Numbered from the stretch's first letter, positions 50,312 through 59,947 are shown. The stretch: DNA of 64,000 nucleotides from Phyllobacterium brassicacearum (GCF_003010955.1 NZ_PGGO01000001.1:186001-250000), one strand, 5' to 3'. Translations and numbers: made by a program. Notes: generated by a model from the sequence alone, not told the origin.

Positions 50312-50325
50312 TTACGTAAACGTAA
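50312..50325. promoter_or_regulatory. palindromic operator TTACG-N4-CGTAA
   Basis: Perfect 5-bp inverted repeat with a 4-base AT spacer, located 80-93 bp upstream of the acyl-CoA dehydrogenase start. It resembles operators bound by regulators of fatty-acid or branched-chain amino-acid oxidation (for example LiuR-like sites). The identity of the regulator is not deducible from the window. Confidence 0.5.
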
Positions 50326-50426
50326 GATATTTTCTCTGACCACAAAACAAGCGCATTTAACGGTGACTAACGATATATTAACCGCGATGCAGCGACCATC
50401 ATCCAGTAGAGTGGGTCTGGAGACCG

Positions 50427-51602
50427 ATGGCGAGGTTTGAGGGGGCATCCCATTTGACATGCCGGTTACGTGCTTTTGCGATGATTGTCGCCGCCTTATT
50501 TTCTGGCGGTTCGTCGCATGCAGAGTCGGAGTTCCGGACGCCCTGGTCAAATAAAGAACGTGCGATCGTTCTCGACGGCTATGAGCACAATTCCTTCAAT
50601 CTCGCCGAAATCGTCAAAGATCCCCGGGTCGCTGCCTTTATCCACAAGGGCTCCGATGGCATGCCCGCCAACTATCACTGCACACGCATCCGGGAGGCGA
50701 TGCAGCAGGAATTGTGCAAACGCATATGGCGCAACTATTCAGTCTCCCGTGAGCTTTACCAGACGCGCCGGGCGCTTGCCAAAGTACTCGGCCTGAAGTG
50801 GGGCGCCTACCACCTTGCACGGCCGGGCAATCCGATCGATCAGGCCAACCACTTCATTGACTACACGGAGCCTACCGCCGATGAACTGATTGCCATCGAC
50901 ATCGAGGACAATGACCCGGAGAAATTCATGTCACTCCGTGACGCGGAGATTTTCGCCGAGCACGTCAAGTTCCGGGCAGGACGATATCCGGTGCTCTACA
51001 CCAATGGCATCACAGCAAAATACATTGCCGATCACCGACTGGAATTCCCAATCCTATCGCGCCTCCCGCTTTGGTATGCGCGGTATGAACCGGATATCGC
51101 GCTGCATTTCCCCAAGGGCAACTGGCGGGATTATGCGCTCTGGCAATTTACGTCGCAGAGCAACTGCAGCAAGCAGCGCTGCCCTTACCGGCCGCCCGGC
51201 ACCAACCGCGACATTGACGTGAATGTAGCGGACATGACGGTAGCGGAACTCAAAAGATCATGGCCCTTCGGCGAGCTCGTCAAGGCCATACCACCTGACG
51301 ATCTTCCCAAACCTGACACCAAGCCTGCGGATATTCTAGTTGCGTCCGCAGGGGGCAAATCGCCGGTCGACGCTACTTTGACGGCGTCAGTGTTGCTGCA
51401 GCCGAAGAGTGGTCTACTGCAGGTCCGGGCAATGACAGTTGGCGCGTTGTCCGACGCCTTGAGCAAATCCATTGCCCGGCAGATCGATCATATCAACAGC
51501 CATCCGGCATTTGGAATCTCGCCAGCGTGTCTGGGAAAAGCTGGCATTTCACTGGAGGCCGCCGATCACATCCGCTACCCGGCCCTGACGCCATTTCTAT
51601 AG
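50427..51602 (+). CDS. glycoside hydrolase family 25 (lysozyme-like) exported protein
   Basis: 391 residues. A signal peptide ([17 protein letters not shown]) is followed by a GH25 TIM barrel: [47 protein letters not shown] (the catalytic D-x-E), [32 protein letters not shown] and [11 protein letters not shown]. The C-terminal 110 residues form a separate, proline-rich and poorly conserved tail. It should hydrolyse cell-wall glycans, or a related polymer. It overlaps the purD stop by six bases, convergent. Confidence 0.88.
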   Translation: MARFEGASHLTCRLRAFAMIVAALFSGGSSHAESEFRTPWSNKERAIVLDGYEHNSFNLAEIVKDPRVAAFIHKGSDGMPANYHCTRIREAMQQELCKRIWRNYSVSRELYQTRRALAKVLGLKWGAYHLARPGNPIDQANHFIDYTEPTADELIAIDIEDNDPEKFMSLRDAEIFAEHVKFRAGRYPVLYTNGITAKYIADHRLEFPILSRLPLWYARYEPDIALHFPKGNWRDYALWQFTSQSNCSKQRCPYRPPGTNRDIDVNVADMTVAELKRSWPFGELVKAIPPDDLPKPDTKPADILVASAGGKSPVDATLTASVLLQPKSGLLQVRAMTVGALSDALSKSIARQIDHINSHPAFGISPACLGKAGISLEAADHIRYPALTPFL

Positions 51603-52883
51603 GGCGTCGCCTTTTTCACGAGCGATCGCGCGCCAACCAATATCATGCCGGTAAAAACCTCCGGGCCAATCAATCTTTGCGATCGCGGCATAAGCTGCGT
51701 CCTGCGCTTGCCTGACGGTCTTGCCGCTCGCCGTGACATTCAGCACCCGCCCACCATTGGCAACGAGTTCGCCATTCTTTTCGGCTGTTCCGGCGTGGAA
51801 TATCTCAACCGCATCATTGTTTGAGGCTGCCTCAACGCCCTTGATCACACTGCCCTTCTCCGGCGATGCGGGGTAACCTCTGGCTGCCATGACGACCGTG
51901 AGCGCCGGATCGTCGTTCCACCGCACCGACATCTGGTCCAGGACACCATCGGCAGCGGCCTTGAGCAGCAGCAGGAGATCATCCTTCAGACGCAGCATCA
52001 GCACCTGCGTTTCCGGATCGCCGAAGCGCGTGTTGTATTCGATGAGCTTGGGACCATCCCTGGTGATCATCAGGCCAGCGAACAACACGCCACTGAAGGG
52101 CGAGCCGATTTCCGCCATGCCGCGCATGGTCGGCTCGATCAGTTCGCGCACGGTCCGGTCGACCATGTCCAGCGTCATCACCGGCGCGGGAGAATAGGCG
52201 CCCATGCCGCCCGTATTGGCACCGGTATCGCCGTCGCCGACGCGTTTGTGATCCTGTGCAGTGCCGAATGGCAATGCCGTCTTGCCATCGCACAGGCAGA
52301 AGAAGCTGGCCTCTTCGCCGTCGAGGTATTCTTCGACGACAACTTCGGCTCCAGCACCGCCGAATGCCCCCTCAAAGCAGGCATCGACGGCATCGAGCGC
52401 TTCTTGAATCTCGAACGCGACGACGACGCCCTTGCCAGCTGCAAGCCCGTCAGCCTTCACTACAATTGGCGCGCCCTGCTCCCGCACATAGGATTTGGCT
52501 GCTTCCGCGTTGTTGAAGCGCTGGTAGGCTCCGGTCGGAATATTGAAGCGAGCGCAAAGATCCTTGGTGAAGCCCTTCGAGCCTTCCAGCCGCGCAGCGG
52601 CCTTTGATGGACCGAAGACTGAAATACCGGCCGCACGCAGATCATCGGCAATTCCGGCAACCAGCGGCGCTTCCGGGCCAACGACGACAAAGTCGATGGA
52701 TTTCTCCTTGCAGAACGCAACGATCTCCTGGTGATTTGCCGGATCAAGCGGACGGCATTCGGCAACGTTTGCAATCCCTGGGTTACCGGGAATGCAGTAG
52801 AGCTTTGCCAATACCGGCGAAGCTGCGATTTTCCATGCCAGCGCGTGTTCACGGCCACCGGCACCTATCAGCAAGACATTCAT
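51597..52883 (-). CDS. purD: phosphoribosylamine-glycine ligase
   Basis: 428-residue ATP-grasp enzyme, second step of purine synthesis. The N-terminus [19 protein letters not shown] and the ATP-grasp segments ([44 protein letters not shown]) are conserved. I chose the ATG at 52883 because GGAG lies eight bases upstream and the N-terminus then matches the family; longer in-frame starts have no support. Confidence 0.97.
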   Translation of the reverse strand: MNVLLIGAGGREHALAWKIAASPVLAKLYCIPGNPGIANVAECRPLDPANHQEIVAFCKEKSIDFVVVGPEAPLVAGIADDLRAAGISVFGPSKAAARLEGSKGFTKDLCARFNIPTGAYQRFNNAEAAKSYVREQGAPIVVKADGLAAGKGVVVAFEIQEALDAVDACFEGAFGGAGAEVVVEEYLDGEEASFFCLCDGKTALPFGTAQDHKRVGDGDTGANTGGMGAYSPAPVMTLDMVDRTVRELIEPTMRGMAEIGSPFSGVLFAGLMITRDGPKLIEYNTRFGDPETQVLMLRLKDDLLLLLKAAADGVLDQMSVRWNDDPALTVVMAARGYPASPEKGSVIKGVEAASNNDAVEIFHAGTAEKNGELVANGGRVLNVTASGKTVRQAQDAAYAAIAKIDWPGGFYRHDIGWRAIAREKGDAL

Positions 52884-53025
52884 CGAGATCGCTCCGCTAT
52901 TCCAGAAGATTTGCCGTGTCGGTATGGCCTTGAAGCGCAAGGGTCAAGCGCACATTCGCAAATTTGCCCTGAAAAACGGCGTATAGTGCTTGACTGGGAA
53001 GTTGGCCGCTGGCCAAGGTCAAACG

Positions 53026-54021
53026 ATGACAACAGAAAAAGACATTATTCAGTCAACGGAAACCCGTGGCCGTGTTTTCGATGCGCCATCGGGACATTGG
53101 GTTTACCGCACCTTGCCGAACTGGCTGTGGCCATACGCGCAACTCGCGCGCTGGGACAGACCAATTGGCTGGTGGCTCTTGCTGTGGCCGTGCTGGTGGG
53201 CAACCGCACTTGCCGCGACCGCTGGCGCGAAAGTCGGGGTCCACATCTGGTCGGTGCTGCCATCGCCTTACCACCTCGTCCTTTTTCTGATCGGCGCCAT
53301 CGCCATGCGCGGTGCAGGTTGCACCTATAATGATCTTGCCGACGAAGACATCGACAACAAGGTGGCGCGCACGCGTTCGCGGCCGCTTCCCTCCGGTCAG
53401 GTAACGCGCAAGCAGGCCAAGATATTTCTGGTCCTGCAGGCACTTGTCGGACTGACGGTGGTCGTCCAGTTCAATCTCTTCACCATCCTCCTTGCCATCG
53501 GATCATTGGTGATCGTCGCCATCTATCCCTTCATGAAGCGCATCACCAACTGGCCCCAGCTTGTCCTGGGTCTTGCCTTTTCCTGGGGCGCGCTGGTTGG
53601 CTGGTCGGCACATTTCGGCTCGCTCTCTTTGCCGGCTGTGCTGCTTTACGCAGGATCGATCCTGTGGGTGATCGGCTATGACACGATCTACGCCCATCAG
53701 GACAAGGAGGACGATGCGCTGGTCGGCGTGCACTCGACTGCCAGGCTGTTCGGTAGCCGCACGCGTGAAGCGCTGATGATTCTCTATGGCGGAGCACTTG
53801 CCCTGTTCCTCGGAGCATTTGCCGTTGCTGAAGTACCCATGCCAGCTGTTGCCGGGCTGCTTGCTGCGGGCGCGCACATGTATCGCCAGATCATGACGCT
53901 CGACATCGACAATCCAACCGAATGCCTGCGGTTGTTCAAATCAAATACGGTCGTCGGCTGGCTCGTCTTCCTCGGGCTGGTGTTCGGCGGATTGTGGACG
54001 GTCGTCAAACCGCTCTTCTAA
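53026..54021 (+). CDS. ubiA: 4-hydroxybenzoate polyprenyltransferase
   Basis: 331-residue membrane prenyltransferase for ubiquinone synthesis. The two aspartate-rich motifs are NDLADEDIDNKVARTRSRPLPSG and YDTIYAHQDKEDDALVGVHSTA, as expected for UbiA. About eight membrane helices are visible. I chose the ATG at 53026 (MTTEKDIIQ), with AAGG seven bases upstream; the upstream extension is not conserved in style. It ends just before the accessory IS630 remnant. Confidence 0.95.
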   Translation: MTTEKDIIQSTETRGRVFDAPSGHWVYRTLPNWLWPYAQLARWDRPIGWWLLLWPCWWATALAATAGAKVGVHIWSVLPSPYHLVLFLIGAIAMRGAGCTYNDLADEDIDNKVARTRSRPLPSGQVTRKQAKIFLVLQALVGLTVVVQFNLFTILLAIGSLVIVAIYPFMKRITNWPQLVLGLAFSWGALVGWSAHFGSLSLPAVLLYAGSILWVIGYDTIYAHQDKEDDALVGVHSTARLFGSRTREALMILYGGALALFLGAFAVAEVPMPAVAGLLAAGAHMYRQIMTLDIDNPTECLRLFKSNTVVGWLVFLGLVFGGLWTVVKPLF

Positions 54022-54034
54022 TTCTGCTCACCTG

Positions 54035-54429
54035 TCAAAGAACCGGGTGTGGTTTCCACTTGCCACGCCCACTTTCGCGTCTGGCCATTGAAGTGGTTGG
54101 CAGCCAGGCCATCTTCGTAGATGCCGCGGTCTCGTCAATGAAGATCAGCCTCTCGGGGTCGAGATCGAGCTGACCGTCGAACCAGGCTATGCGCAAGGGT
54201 GATGTCCGGCGCTTCCGCGATAAACCAGAGAATGAAGGCCTCGTGTGCGTCGAGCTTCGAACGCGACGGCTGACCCTGTTTGCGCGATTCCATCCCGCCG
54301 GTCGTGCGATAGCGGCGATAACAGGTCCGACCGTCGAAATCCCGATCCGGAAGCGACGCGCCGCCTCACGCGTCGAAACCCCATCCTCAATCGCCGCCCG
54401 CGAATGTCGGCTCTCAGGCCCCTCGTCAT
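54035..54429 (-). pseudogene. decayed IS630-family transposase fragment
   Basis: Reading from the ATG at 54429, the start MTRGLRADIRGR is IS630-like. The helix-turn-helix then continues in another frame (AAIEDGVSTREAARRFRIGIST), a third frame carries KLDAHEAFILWFIAEAPDITLA, and the catalytic segment DLDPERLIFIDETAASTKMA follows directly, with the middle of the gene missing. So at least two frameshifts and one large internal deletion are present, and the C-terminal third is absent. It cannot be an active transposase. It lies between ubiA and the NmrA-like pseudogene. Confidence 0.85.
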
Positions 54430-54511
54430 CTCCACCTCCTGACAAACACCAGCAGCAGTGAATCAGACAGGCCCGTCGCGTGAATCCTAAAACTCGCTAC
54501 TCGGCTGAGGA

Positions 54512-55373
54512 TCAGCGGCCGGCTGGTTCAACCGTTGCGACAACGCGCTTTATCGCCGCCGTCAGAGAAATCGTGCCGCGCCGGTGTTCGCTGTCCTCCT
54601 GGTGCATGAACAGGCCGTTGGCGATTCCCTCATACATGCCGAGAAGCGCGCTCGCCACCTCGCCGGGCACGCCTTCCTCGGCAAGCAGCGCGGCGCGGCG
54701 CTCCGGCGGGACGGGCACCGGCACCACCGGGCGGCCGAGAACTTCCGCGAAGGCCGACGCCACATCGCCGGTGCTCCAGTCTTCCGGTCCGCCCAGTTCC
54801 ACGACCCGCTTCCCGGTCCATTCCTCGCACAGTATGGTTGCCGCCGTGCGCCCCACATCGATCGTGCTCACCATCGGGATTCTCTGAGAGGGTTCGAGAA
54901 AGGTTGGCAGCACGCTTTCCGACATGACAGTTTCCGCCACCTCGCCCCAGGTCTCGACAAAATAGCCCGACCGCAGGAAGGCGGTCGCCGGTGCCACCCC
55001 GTCAAGCAATGCCTCGAACCGGTTGAGGGTGGCGATGACGCCGGTGCCGGAGGTATGCTGCGCTCCGATAGACGACAGGACAACGGCCTTGGGCAGACGC
55101 GCCCGCCGTGCTGCATCGGCCAGCGCCGCGCCGAGTTCTTCCGTGCGCGCATAGGGATCACCGCTCACCGGCGGCGGATTGATCAGGAATGCTCCCGATG
55201 CGCCCTTCAGCGCATCGGCCATCGCTCGCGACGACCACCTCCGCGCCGAGAGCTGTCCATTTTTCACCCTGTTCCTTGCGACGCAGGACGACGCGCACGG
55301 CCTCGCCGCGTTCCATGAGGGCACGCGCTGCCTCGCCGCCGGCCCGTCCGTTTGCTCCAAACATAACATACAT
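54512..55373 (-). pseudogene. NmrA-like NAD(P)-binding protein, frameshifted
   Basis: The N-terminus MYVMFGANGRAGGEAARALMERGE (ATG at 55373) has the Rossmann fingerprint and runs to GAEVVVAS. The rest continues in the +1 frame from ADALKGASGAFLINPPPVSGDPYAR to the end (VVATVEPAGR). Compared with intact relatives, the shift falls where the sequence should read VVVGDLADxxSLAAAL, so it looks like loss of about 15-20 bases near 55200-55225. The body is NmrA-like or azoreductase-like (quinone or NADPH sensing). GGAG stands eight bases upstream of the start. Could also be a sequencing error; divergent LysR gene suggests it was once its target. Confidence 0.75.
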
Positions 55374-55420
55374 GATTTCCACTCCGCTCACTCGATAGAG
55401 GAAAGGATAGGTGCGGGATT

Positions 55421-55437
55421 TGCATGCGTCCAATGCA
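55421..55437. promoter_or_regulatory. palindromic site between LysR gene and its divergent target (candidate operator)
   Basis: The sequence TGCAT-N7-ATGCA lies in the 81-bp gap between the LysR and NmrA-like genes. LysR regulators bind interrupted palindromes of about this layout, so it is a candidate operator. A perfect TATAAT lies at 55445-55450, just before the LysR ATG. Confidence 0.4.
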
Positions 55438-55454
55438 TGTCGTATATAATCAGT

Positions 55455-56387
55455 ATGCGCGAAGTGGATTTACGCAGTGTCGACCTCAACCTGCTGGTAG
55501 CGCTTGAGGCGCTGCTGGATGAGAAGAGCGTCACACGGGCCGCCCACCGGCTCGGCATGAGCCAGCCGGCCGCGAGCCGTGCCCTGGGGCGATTGCGCGC
55601 GCTGTTTTCGGACGCGCTGCTGGTCGATGGGCCGGGCGGCTACGTCCTCAGCTCCCGTGCTGAAGAGGTGCACCCCGTGCTGCGCGGGATACTGGCAGGC
55701 GTAGGAGAAATGTTGGAAGCGAACTCGTTCGATCCCGCGACGGCGACGGGTCGAATCCGGCTTCTTATGCCCGATCTCCAGGCCGCCGCGCTCACGCCGC
55801 ATTTGCTTGCCCGCCTCGCCCGCGAGGCACCGTCCCTCGATCTCGATATCGTCGCGCCCGGCGCGAACAGGATCGAAGCGCTGGAGCAAGGTGTCGCCGA
55901 CGTGATGGTGGCGCTGATCGACGAAGCGCCGGCCGGCATCCACCGACGCCGCCTCTATGACGAAGAACTCGTGACGCTCATGCGGGCGCATCACCCTGCG
56001 CTCACCGGAAAACTCACGCTCGATCGCTTTCTCGCGCTTGAGCATATCGTGGTGAGCGTCACCGGCGTCGGGCCTGCACCTGTCGATGAGGTGCTTGCGC
56101 GGATGGGGCGAACGCGACGGGTGAAGCTGCGCGTGCCAAACTTCTTCGCGGCGGTCGAGATAGCCGCTCGCTCCGACCTCATCATGACCCTGCCGTCAAG
56201 CCTGGCACGAGCGGCCGCCAACATGAGGCGCTTCGTATCGTTGCCGCCGCCCCTCGATCTTGGGAGCTTCACGATGAGCCTCGCCTGGCACGCGCGCCAG
56301 CAAGACGCGCCCAGGCACATATGGTTGAGACGTGCCATTGTCACGGCGGCGATGGATATGTCATCGGCGATTGACGTTGGAAGCTGA
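55455..56387 (+). CDS. LysR-family transcriptional regulator
   Basis: 310 residues. The N-terminal winged helix has LNLLVALEALLDEKSVTRAAHRLGMSQPAASRALGRLR; the C-terminal effector domain is complete to about residue 300. The start is the ATG at 55455; an in-frame ATG at 55437 also exists, and no Shine-Dalgarno sequence is seen for either. TATAAT lies five bases before 55455, which would give a nearly leaderless mRNA. It is divergent from the frameshifted NmrA-like gene and probably regulates it. GC content is higher than in flanking core genes. Confidence 0.92.
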   Translation: MREVDLRSVDLNLLVALEALLDEKSVTRAAHRLGMSQPAASRALGRLRALFSDALLVDGPGGYVLSSRAEEVHPVLRGILAGVGEMLEANSFDPATATGRIRLLMPDLQAAALTPHLLARLAREAPSLDLDIVAPGANRIEALEQGVADVMVALIDEAPAGIHRRRLYDEELVTLMRAHHPALTGKLTLDRFLALEHIVVSVTGVGPAPVDEVLARMGRTRRVKLRVPNFFAAVEIAARSDLIMTLPSSLARAAANMRRFVSLPPPLDLGSFTMSLAWHARQQDAPRHIWLRRAIVTAAMDMSSAIDVGS

Positions 56388-56551
56388 GGTCGCAAAGCGG
56401 GCTATCTGTCGCACAACTCCTCAAACCGACTCCGCGTTCATCGAAGATGCTCTAAGTGCTGGAAATCGCAAATGAGGGGATCTGCGAAGCATGAAAACTT
56501 ATCGCCTCTCTTGGATTTGCTACGGTTAGCTGCGCTAACACCAAGAAAATC

Positions 56552-56577
56552 CTTTCTCCCCCGCAAGGGGAGATAAG
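56552..56577 (-). terminator. terminator hairpin after DUF6101
   Basis: Stem TCTCCCC / GGGGAGA with a five-base loop, extended by CCTT/AAGG outside, lying just after the DUF6101 stop (56579, minus strand). On the minus strand it is followed by AAAGGATTTTCTTGG, a U-rich tract, so it is a plausible intrinsic terminator for that gene. Confidence 0.7.
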
Positions 56578-56578
56578 G

Positions 56579-57151
56579 CTACTTCGCACCCTGCGCGATT
56601 ATTTCCTCACCGCCGATGACCAGCCGCAGGCCAAGATCGCCCATCTTGCGGCGGGCCAGGAAGCGTGGACGGCGGCGGCGCGGTTCACGACCCTGACGGC
56701 GTTCTTTCGGTGCCGACACCGTGACGGGGCCGATGCTTTGCTCAAGCTGCCGTGCGACACCGTCTTCTTCAACCAGCATCATCGGCAATTTGAACAGCGT
56801 TGACCAGGCACGCCAATCGGCAGCGATGTCGTTGAGGTCGTGGGCAACGAGCAATGGCACCGACAGATGCGGGTCGGTATGCATGAGTTCGAGCGTGACC
56901 GTGATGTCGCCGAGGTCATCTTCCGCCGCGCGCGCCGTGACGCCAAGGAAGGCACAGGCAGGCAAGGCCAGCGACACCGGCAAATGACTTGCCGGCAGCA
57001 AGCGCTTCACCACCGCACCTCGTTCGTGCAGCGTGAAGGTAATGTCGCCACGGTCATCGCGCGTGGCATAGGTGACCGTCTGGGGTAGATGGAATGGGTC
57101 AAGCCGGAATTCCCGTCCTGCCCAAACCGGCTTCGCTCCGGTTTTCTTCAT
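56579..57151 (-). CDS. DUF6101 family protein
   Basis: About 190 residues. It begins MKKTGAKPVWAGREFRLDPFHLP, includes ITFTLHERGAVVKRLLPASHLPVSLALPA, and ends with a basic segment (RRQGREPRRRRPRFLARRK) and GLRLVIGGEEIIAQGAK. This layout matches the DUF6101 family of rhizobia; its function is unknown. I chose the ATG at 57151 with AAGG seven bases upstream. An in-frame ATG at 57223 would add 24 residues. No signal peptide or membrane helix is visible. Confidence 0.75.
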   Translation of the reverse strand: MKKTGAKPVWAGREFRLDPFHLPQTVTYATRDDRGDITFTLHERGAVVKRLLPASHLPVSLALPACAFLGVTARAAEDDLGDITVTLELMHTDPHLSVPLLVAHDLNDIAADWRAWSTLFKLPMMLVEEDGVARQLEQSIGPVTVSAPKERRQGREPRRRRPRFLARRKMGDLGLRLVIGGEEIIAQGAK

Positions 57152-57330
57152 GTGACGCCTTCTGTCGATCCTGAGAGCCGGTTTTCCGGTCTTCTCTTTG
57201 TATTTCCCTGTAGAGCGGACCATTTTCTGGTCTCGTATGGGGAAACAATAGGCGCCCAATTTCCCAATCCCGCTTAACGAACTGGGTTAACTCTTTGTGA
57301 TTAGATGGAATGGTTATCGAAACCCAACCG

Positions 57331-57354
57331 GCCCCAAGGTTTTGGTAAGGGCCA
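57331..57354 (-). terminator. weak hairpin after the FAD oxidase gene
   Basis: Outer stem GGCCC (57331-57335) with GGGCC (57350-57354) and an inner CCAA/TTGG. It lies 21 bp after the FAD-oxidase stop on the minus strand. No U tract follows on that strand, so it is only a weak candidate. Confidence 0.3.
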
Positions 57355-57374
57355 TGAAAAAAGGATTGAGAACT

Positions 57375-58790
57375 TCAGATGACTTTTCCCGGATTCATGA
57401 TGCCGGCGGGGTCGAACGATTTCTTGATCCGGCGCATCAGATCCAGCGCTACCGGCGACTTCGTTTCCGACATCTCCTTGCGCTTCAATTGACCGATGCC
57501 GTGTTCCGCCGAGATCGAGCCCTTGTAGGAGCGGACGATGTCGTGGACCCGCTTGTTGACTTCGGACCAGCGCGCAAGAAATGCTTCCTTGTCGGCCCCG
57601 ACAGGTTGGGAAATATTGTAATGCAGATTGCCGTCGCCCATGTGGCCGAAGGAAACGATGCGCGCGCCGGGGATGAGCTCGAGCACCGCCGCATCGGCCT
57701 CGGCGATGAATTCGGGAATTCTTGCAACAGGTACGGAGATATCGTGCTTGATCGATCCGCCTTCCGGCCGTTGCGCATGCGACATGGCCTCGCGCATATG
57801 CCAGAATGATTTTTCCTGGGCCGTGCTGTCGGCAATCGCCGCATCCTCCACTAGACCGGTTTCATAGGCCTCCACCAGGATTGCCTCAATGGTCTCACGC
57901 GCATCTTCGGCAGACCGCGACGAGGAAATGTCGATAAGAACATACCAATTGTGCGGCGCCTCCAGCGGGTCGCGCACACCGTCCGTATGGGCAACGGAGA
58001 ACTCTACGCCGATACGAGGCATCAGTTCGAAACCGGTGAGCGAAGGGCCGGCATGGCTTTGCGCGACGCTGAGGAGCTTCAATGCATCTTCCGGACTGGC
58101 GAGGCCGGCATAGGCAACGCCCTTGCCTTTCGGTAGGGGAAACAGCTTCATCACCGCGGCTGTGATCACCCCCAGTGTCCCCTCCGCTCCGACAAACAGG
58201 TCCTTCAGGTCGTAGCCGGTATTGTCCTTCTTGACATAGCGCAGATCGTTGAGGATCTCGCCCGTCGGCAAGACGACCTCGACCCCAAGACAGAGTTCAC
58301 GCGTATTGCCATAGGCGAGAACCGCTGTTCCGCCCGCATTGGAGGAGAGGTTGCCGCCGATCTGGCAGGAGCCTTCCGAGCCGAGGGACAGCGGAAACAA
58401 CCTGCCTGCATTCTCGGCTGCTTCCTGCAGCATCGTCAGGACGACGCCTGCTTCGACAATGGCGAGGTTGCCGGACGGATCGATGGCACGGATACGGTTC
58501 AGCCGTGACAACGACAGGATGACCTGCTGGCCGCTGTCATCGGGCATCTGACCGCCGACAAGGCCAGTATTGCCGCCCTGGGGAATGATGGCCGTACCGG
58601 TCTCTGTGGCGAGTTTGAGGATCGACGAGACTTCCTCAACCTCGGAGGGCCGCAAGACAAGCGATGTTCTGCCGCCGAATTTCTCCCGCGGCTCAATCAG
58701 GTAGGGCTCGATGTCATGGGGATCGCTAAGCGCGTTCTTCTCGCCAACAATCGCAACAAAACGTTCCACGAGGTCCGGCGTCAGGGTCAT
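57375..58790 (-). CDS. FAD-binding oxidoreductase, GlcD/lactate-dehydrogenase type
   Basis: 471-residue flavoprotein. The FAD-binding PCMH domain includes TAIIPQGGNTGLVGGQMPDDSG and GSCQIGGNLSSNAGGTAVLAYG; the C-terminal FAD-oxidase domain has FGHMGDGNLHYNISQPVG and SAEHGIGQLKRKEM. The subfamily covers D-lactate, D-2-hydroxyglutarate and glycolate dehydrogenases; the substrate is not decided. Its ATG overlaps the Sua5 gene stop by four bases, so the two are coupled. Confidence 0.92.
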   Translation of the reverse strand: MTLTPDLVERFVAIVGEKNALSDPHDIEPYLIEPREKFGGRTSLVLRPSEVEEVSSILKLATETGTAIIPQGGNTGLVGGQMPDDSGQQVILSLSRLNRIRAIDPSGNLAIVEAGVVLTMLQEAAENAGRLFPLSLGSEGSCQIGGNLSSNAGGTAVLAYGNTRELCLGVEVVLPTGEILNDLRYVKKDNTGYDLKDLFVGAEGTLGVITAAVMKLFPLPKGKGVAYAGLASPEDALKLLSVAQSHAGPSLTGFELMPRIGVEFSVAHTDGVRDPLEAPHNWYVLIDISSSRSAEDARETIEAILVEAYETGLVEDAAIADSTAQEKSFWHMREAMSHAQRPEGGSIKHDISVPVARIPEFIAEADAAVLELIPGARIVSFGHMGDGNLHYNISQPVGADKEAFLARWSEVNKRVHDIVRSYKGSISAEHGIGQLKRKEMSETKSPVALDLMRRIKKSFDPAGIMNPGKVI

Positions 58791-59776
58791 TTTATCTGTT
58801 CCAAAGCAATTGGCGGCACGCGCGGCGCGGCCGCACGGACAAGACGATCATTGATGGCTTCGCCAAGTCCATTGAAGGGAATGGGTTCAACGGCGATCAC
58901 GGCACTGCCGGAACCGTCGAGGCGTTTCATGTAATCGAAGAGGTTTGCAGCGGCCTCGCGCAGATTGCCGGTCTCGCTGAGGTTGAGGCTTGCAGCCGCC
59001 CCCTCGGCGCCGCTCACGCGCTGGGGACCGAAGGCGAGCAATGCCTCCCCTGCCCGCACTTCATGCACATTGAGACGCACACCTGCCGACGGCGCGTAGT
59101 GCGAGGCCAGCATGCCGGGCGCCTCGATGGCAGAGCGCTGGTCGATACGTTTCAACGTCCCGGCGATGAGGGCTTCGATGTCCTCCGCGGCAAGTCCGCC
59201 CGGACGGAGAAGTTGAACAGCGTCACCATCAACCTTGACGATCGTCGACTCAAGGCCAACCTCCGACGGGCCGGCATCAAGGATCAGCGCGATCTTCAAA
59301 CCGAGATCATCCTCGACAGCAGATGCGCTCGTTCCGCTGATCTTGCCGGACGTGTTGGCGCTCGGAGCCGCCAATGGACGGTTCAGGGCAGCGATGATCT
59401 TGCCGGCGACGCCGCGCGGCATGCGCAAAGCAATCGTATCAAGCCCAGCCGCAACCAGCGGATGGAGGCCGGTGTCCGGTCGCAAGGGCAGCACAAGTGT
59501 CAGAGGTCCTGGCCAGAACACGTCCATCAATCGCCGCGACAGCGGATCGATCAGCGCATAGCGTTCCGCCATGGCAATATCGGAGACATGGCAGATCAGC
59601 GGATTGAAATGCGGCCTGCCCTTGGCCTCGAAAATGCCAGCGACCGCGTCGCCATTCGTGGCATCGGCAGCGAGCCCGTAAACGGTTTCCGTTGGAATGG
59701 CGACGAGGTTCCCTTCGGCAAGCGCGTTGGCTGCCGTCCGGATTGCCTGCTCATCTGTGCCTATGATCCGGGCCAA
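58787..59776 (-). CDS. L-threonylcarbamoyladenylate synthase (Sua5/TsaC type)
   Basis: 329 residues. The YrdC domain has IPTETVYGLAADATNGDAVAGIFEAKGRPHFNPL, and the SANTSGKISGTSA loop; a C-terminal Sua5 domain follows the YrdC part (about residue 200 on). It makes threonylcarbamoyl-AMP for the t6A base of tRNAs. The start codon is TTG at 59776 with GGAG six bases upstream. It overlaps the FAD oxidase gene by four bases. Confidence 0.93.
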   Translation of the reverse strand: MARIIGTDEQAIRTAANALAEGNLVAIPTETVYGLAADATNGDAVAGIFEAKGRPHFNPLICHVSDIAMAERYALIDPLSRRLMDVFWPGPLTLVLPLRPDTGLHPLVAAGLDTIALRMPRGVAGKIIAALNRPLAAPSANTSGKISGTSASAVEDDLGLKIALILDAGPSEVGLESTIVKVDGDAVQLLRPGGLAAEDIEALIAGTLKRIDQRSAIEAPGMLASHYAPSAGVRLNVHEVRAGEALLAFGPQRVSGAEGAAASLNLSETGNLREAAANLFDYMKRLDGSGSAVIAVEPIPFNGLGEAINDRLVRAAAPRVPPIALEQIK

Positions 59777-59947
59777 GGATATCTCCGATCGTCGGCATTG
59801 CCTACACGAAGGCGACGACCTGCTGCAAGTGCCGGCTGATGAACTCAGAGAATGAGGTCATGATTAAAATTGAAACGATCCCGCATAAGGGTTGGCAATG
59901 AATCGCTGATAGGAGTGCATCAAGAAACGAACAGGGGACCAACTGCC

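Noticed and set aside
54035-54429. Functional IS630 insertion sequence
   Set aside because: The transposase has frameshifts, an internal deletion and no C-terminus.
57274-57290. TTAAC-N7-GTTAA inverted repeat upstream of DUF6101 as a CtrA site
   Set aside because: CtrA half-sites are direct repeats spaced by seven bases; here the arms are inverted and the TTAA spacing is nine. It may be another operator but I cannot assign one.
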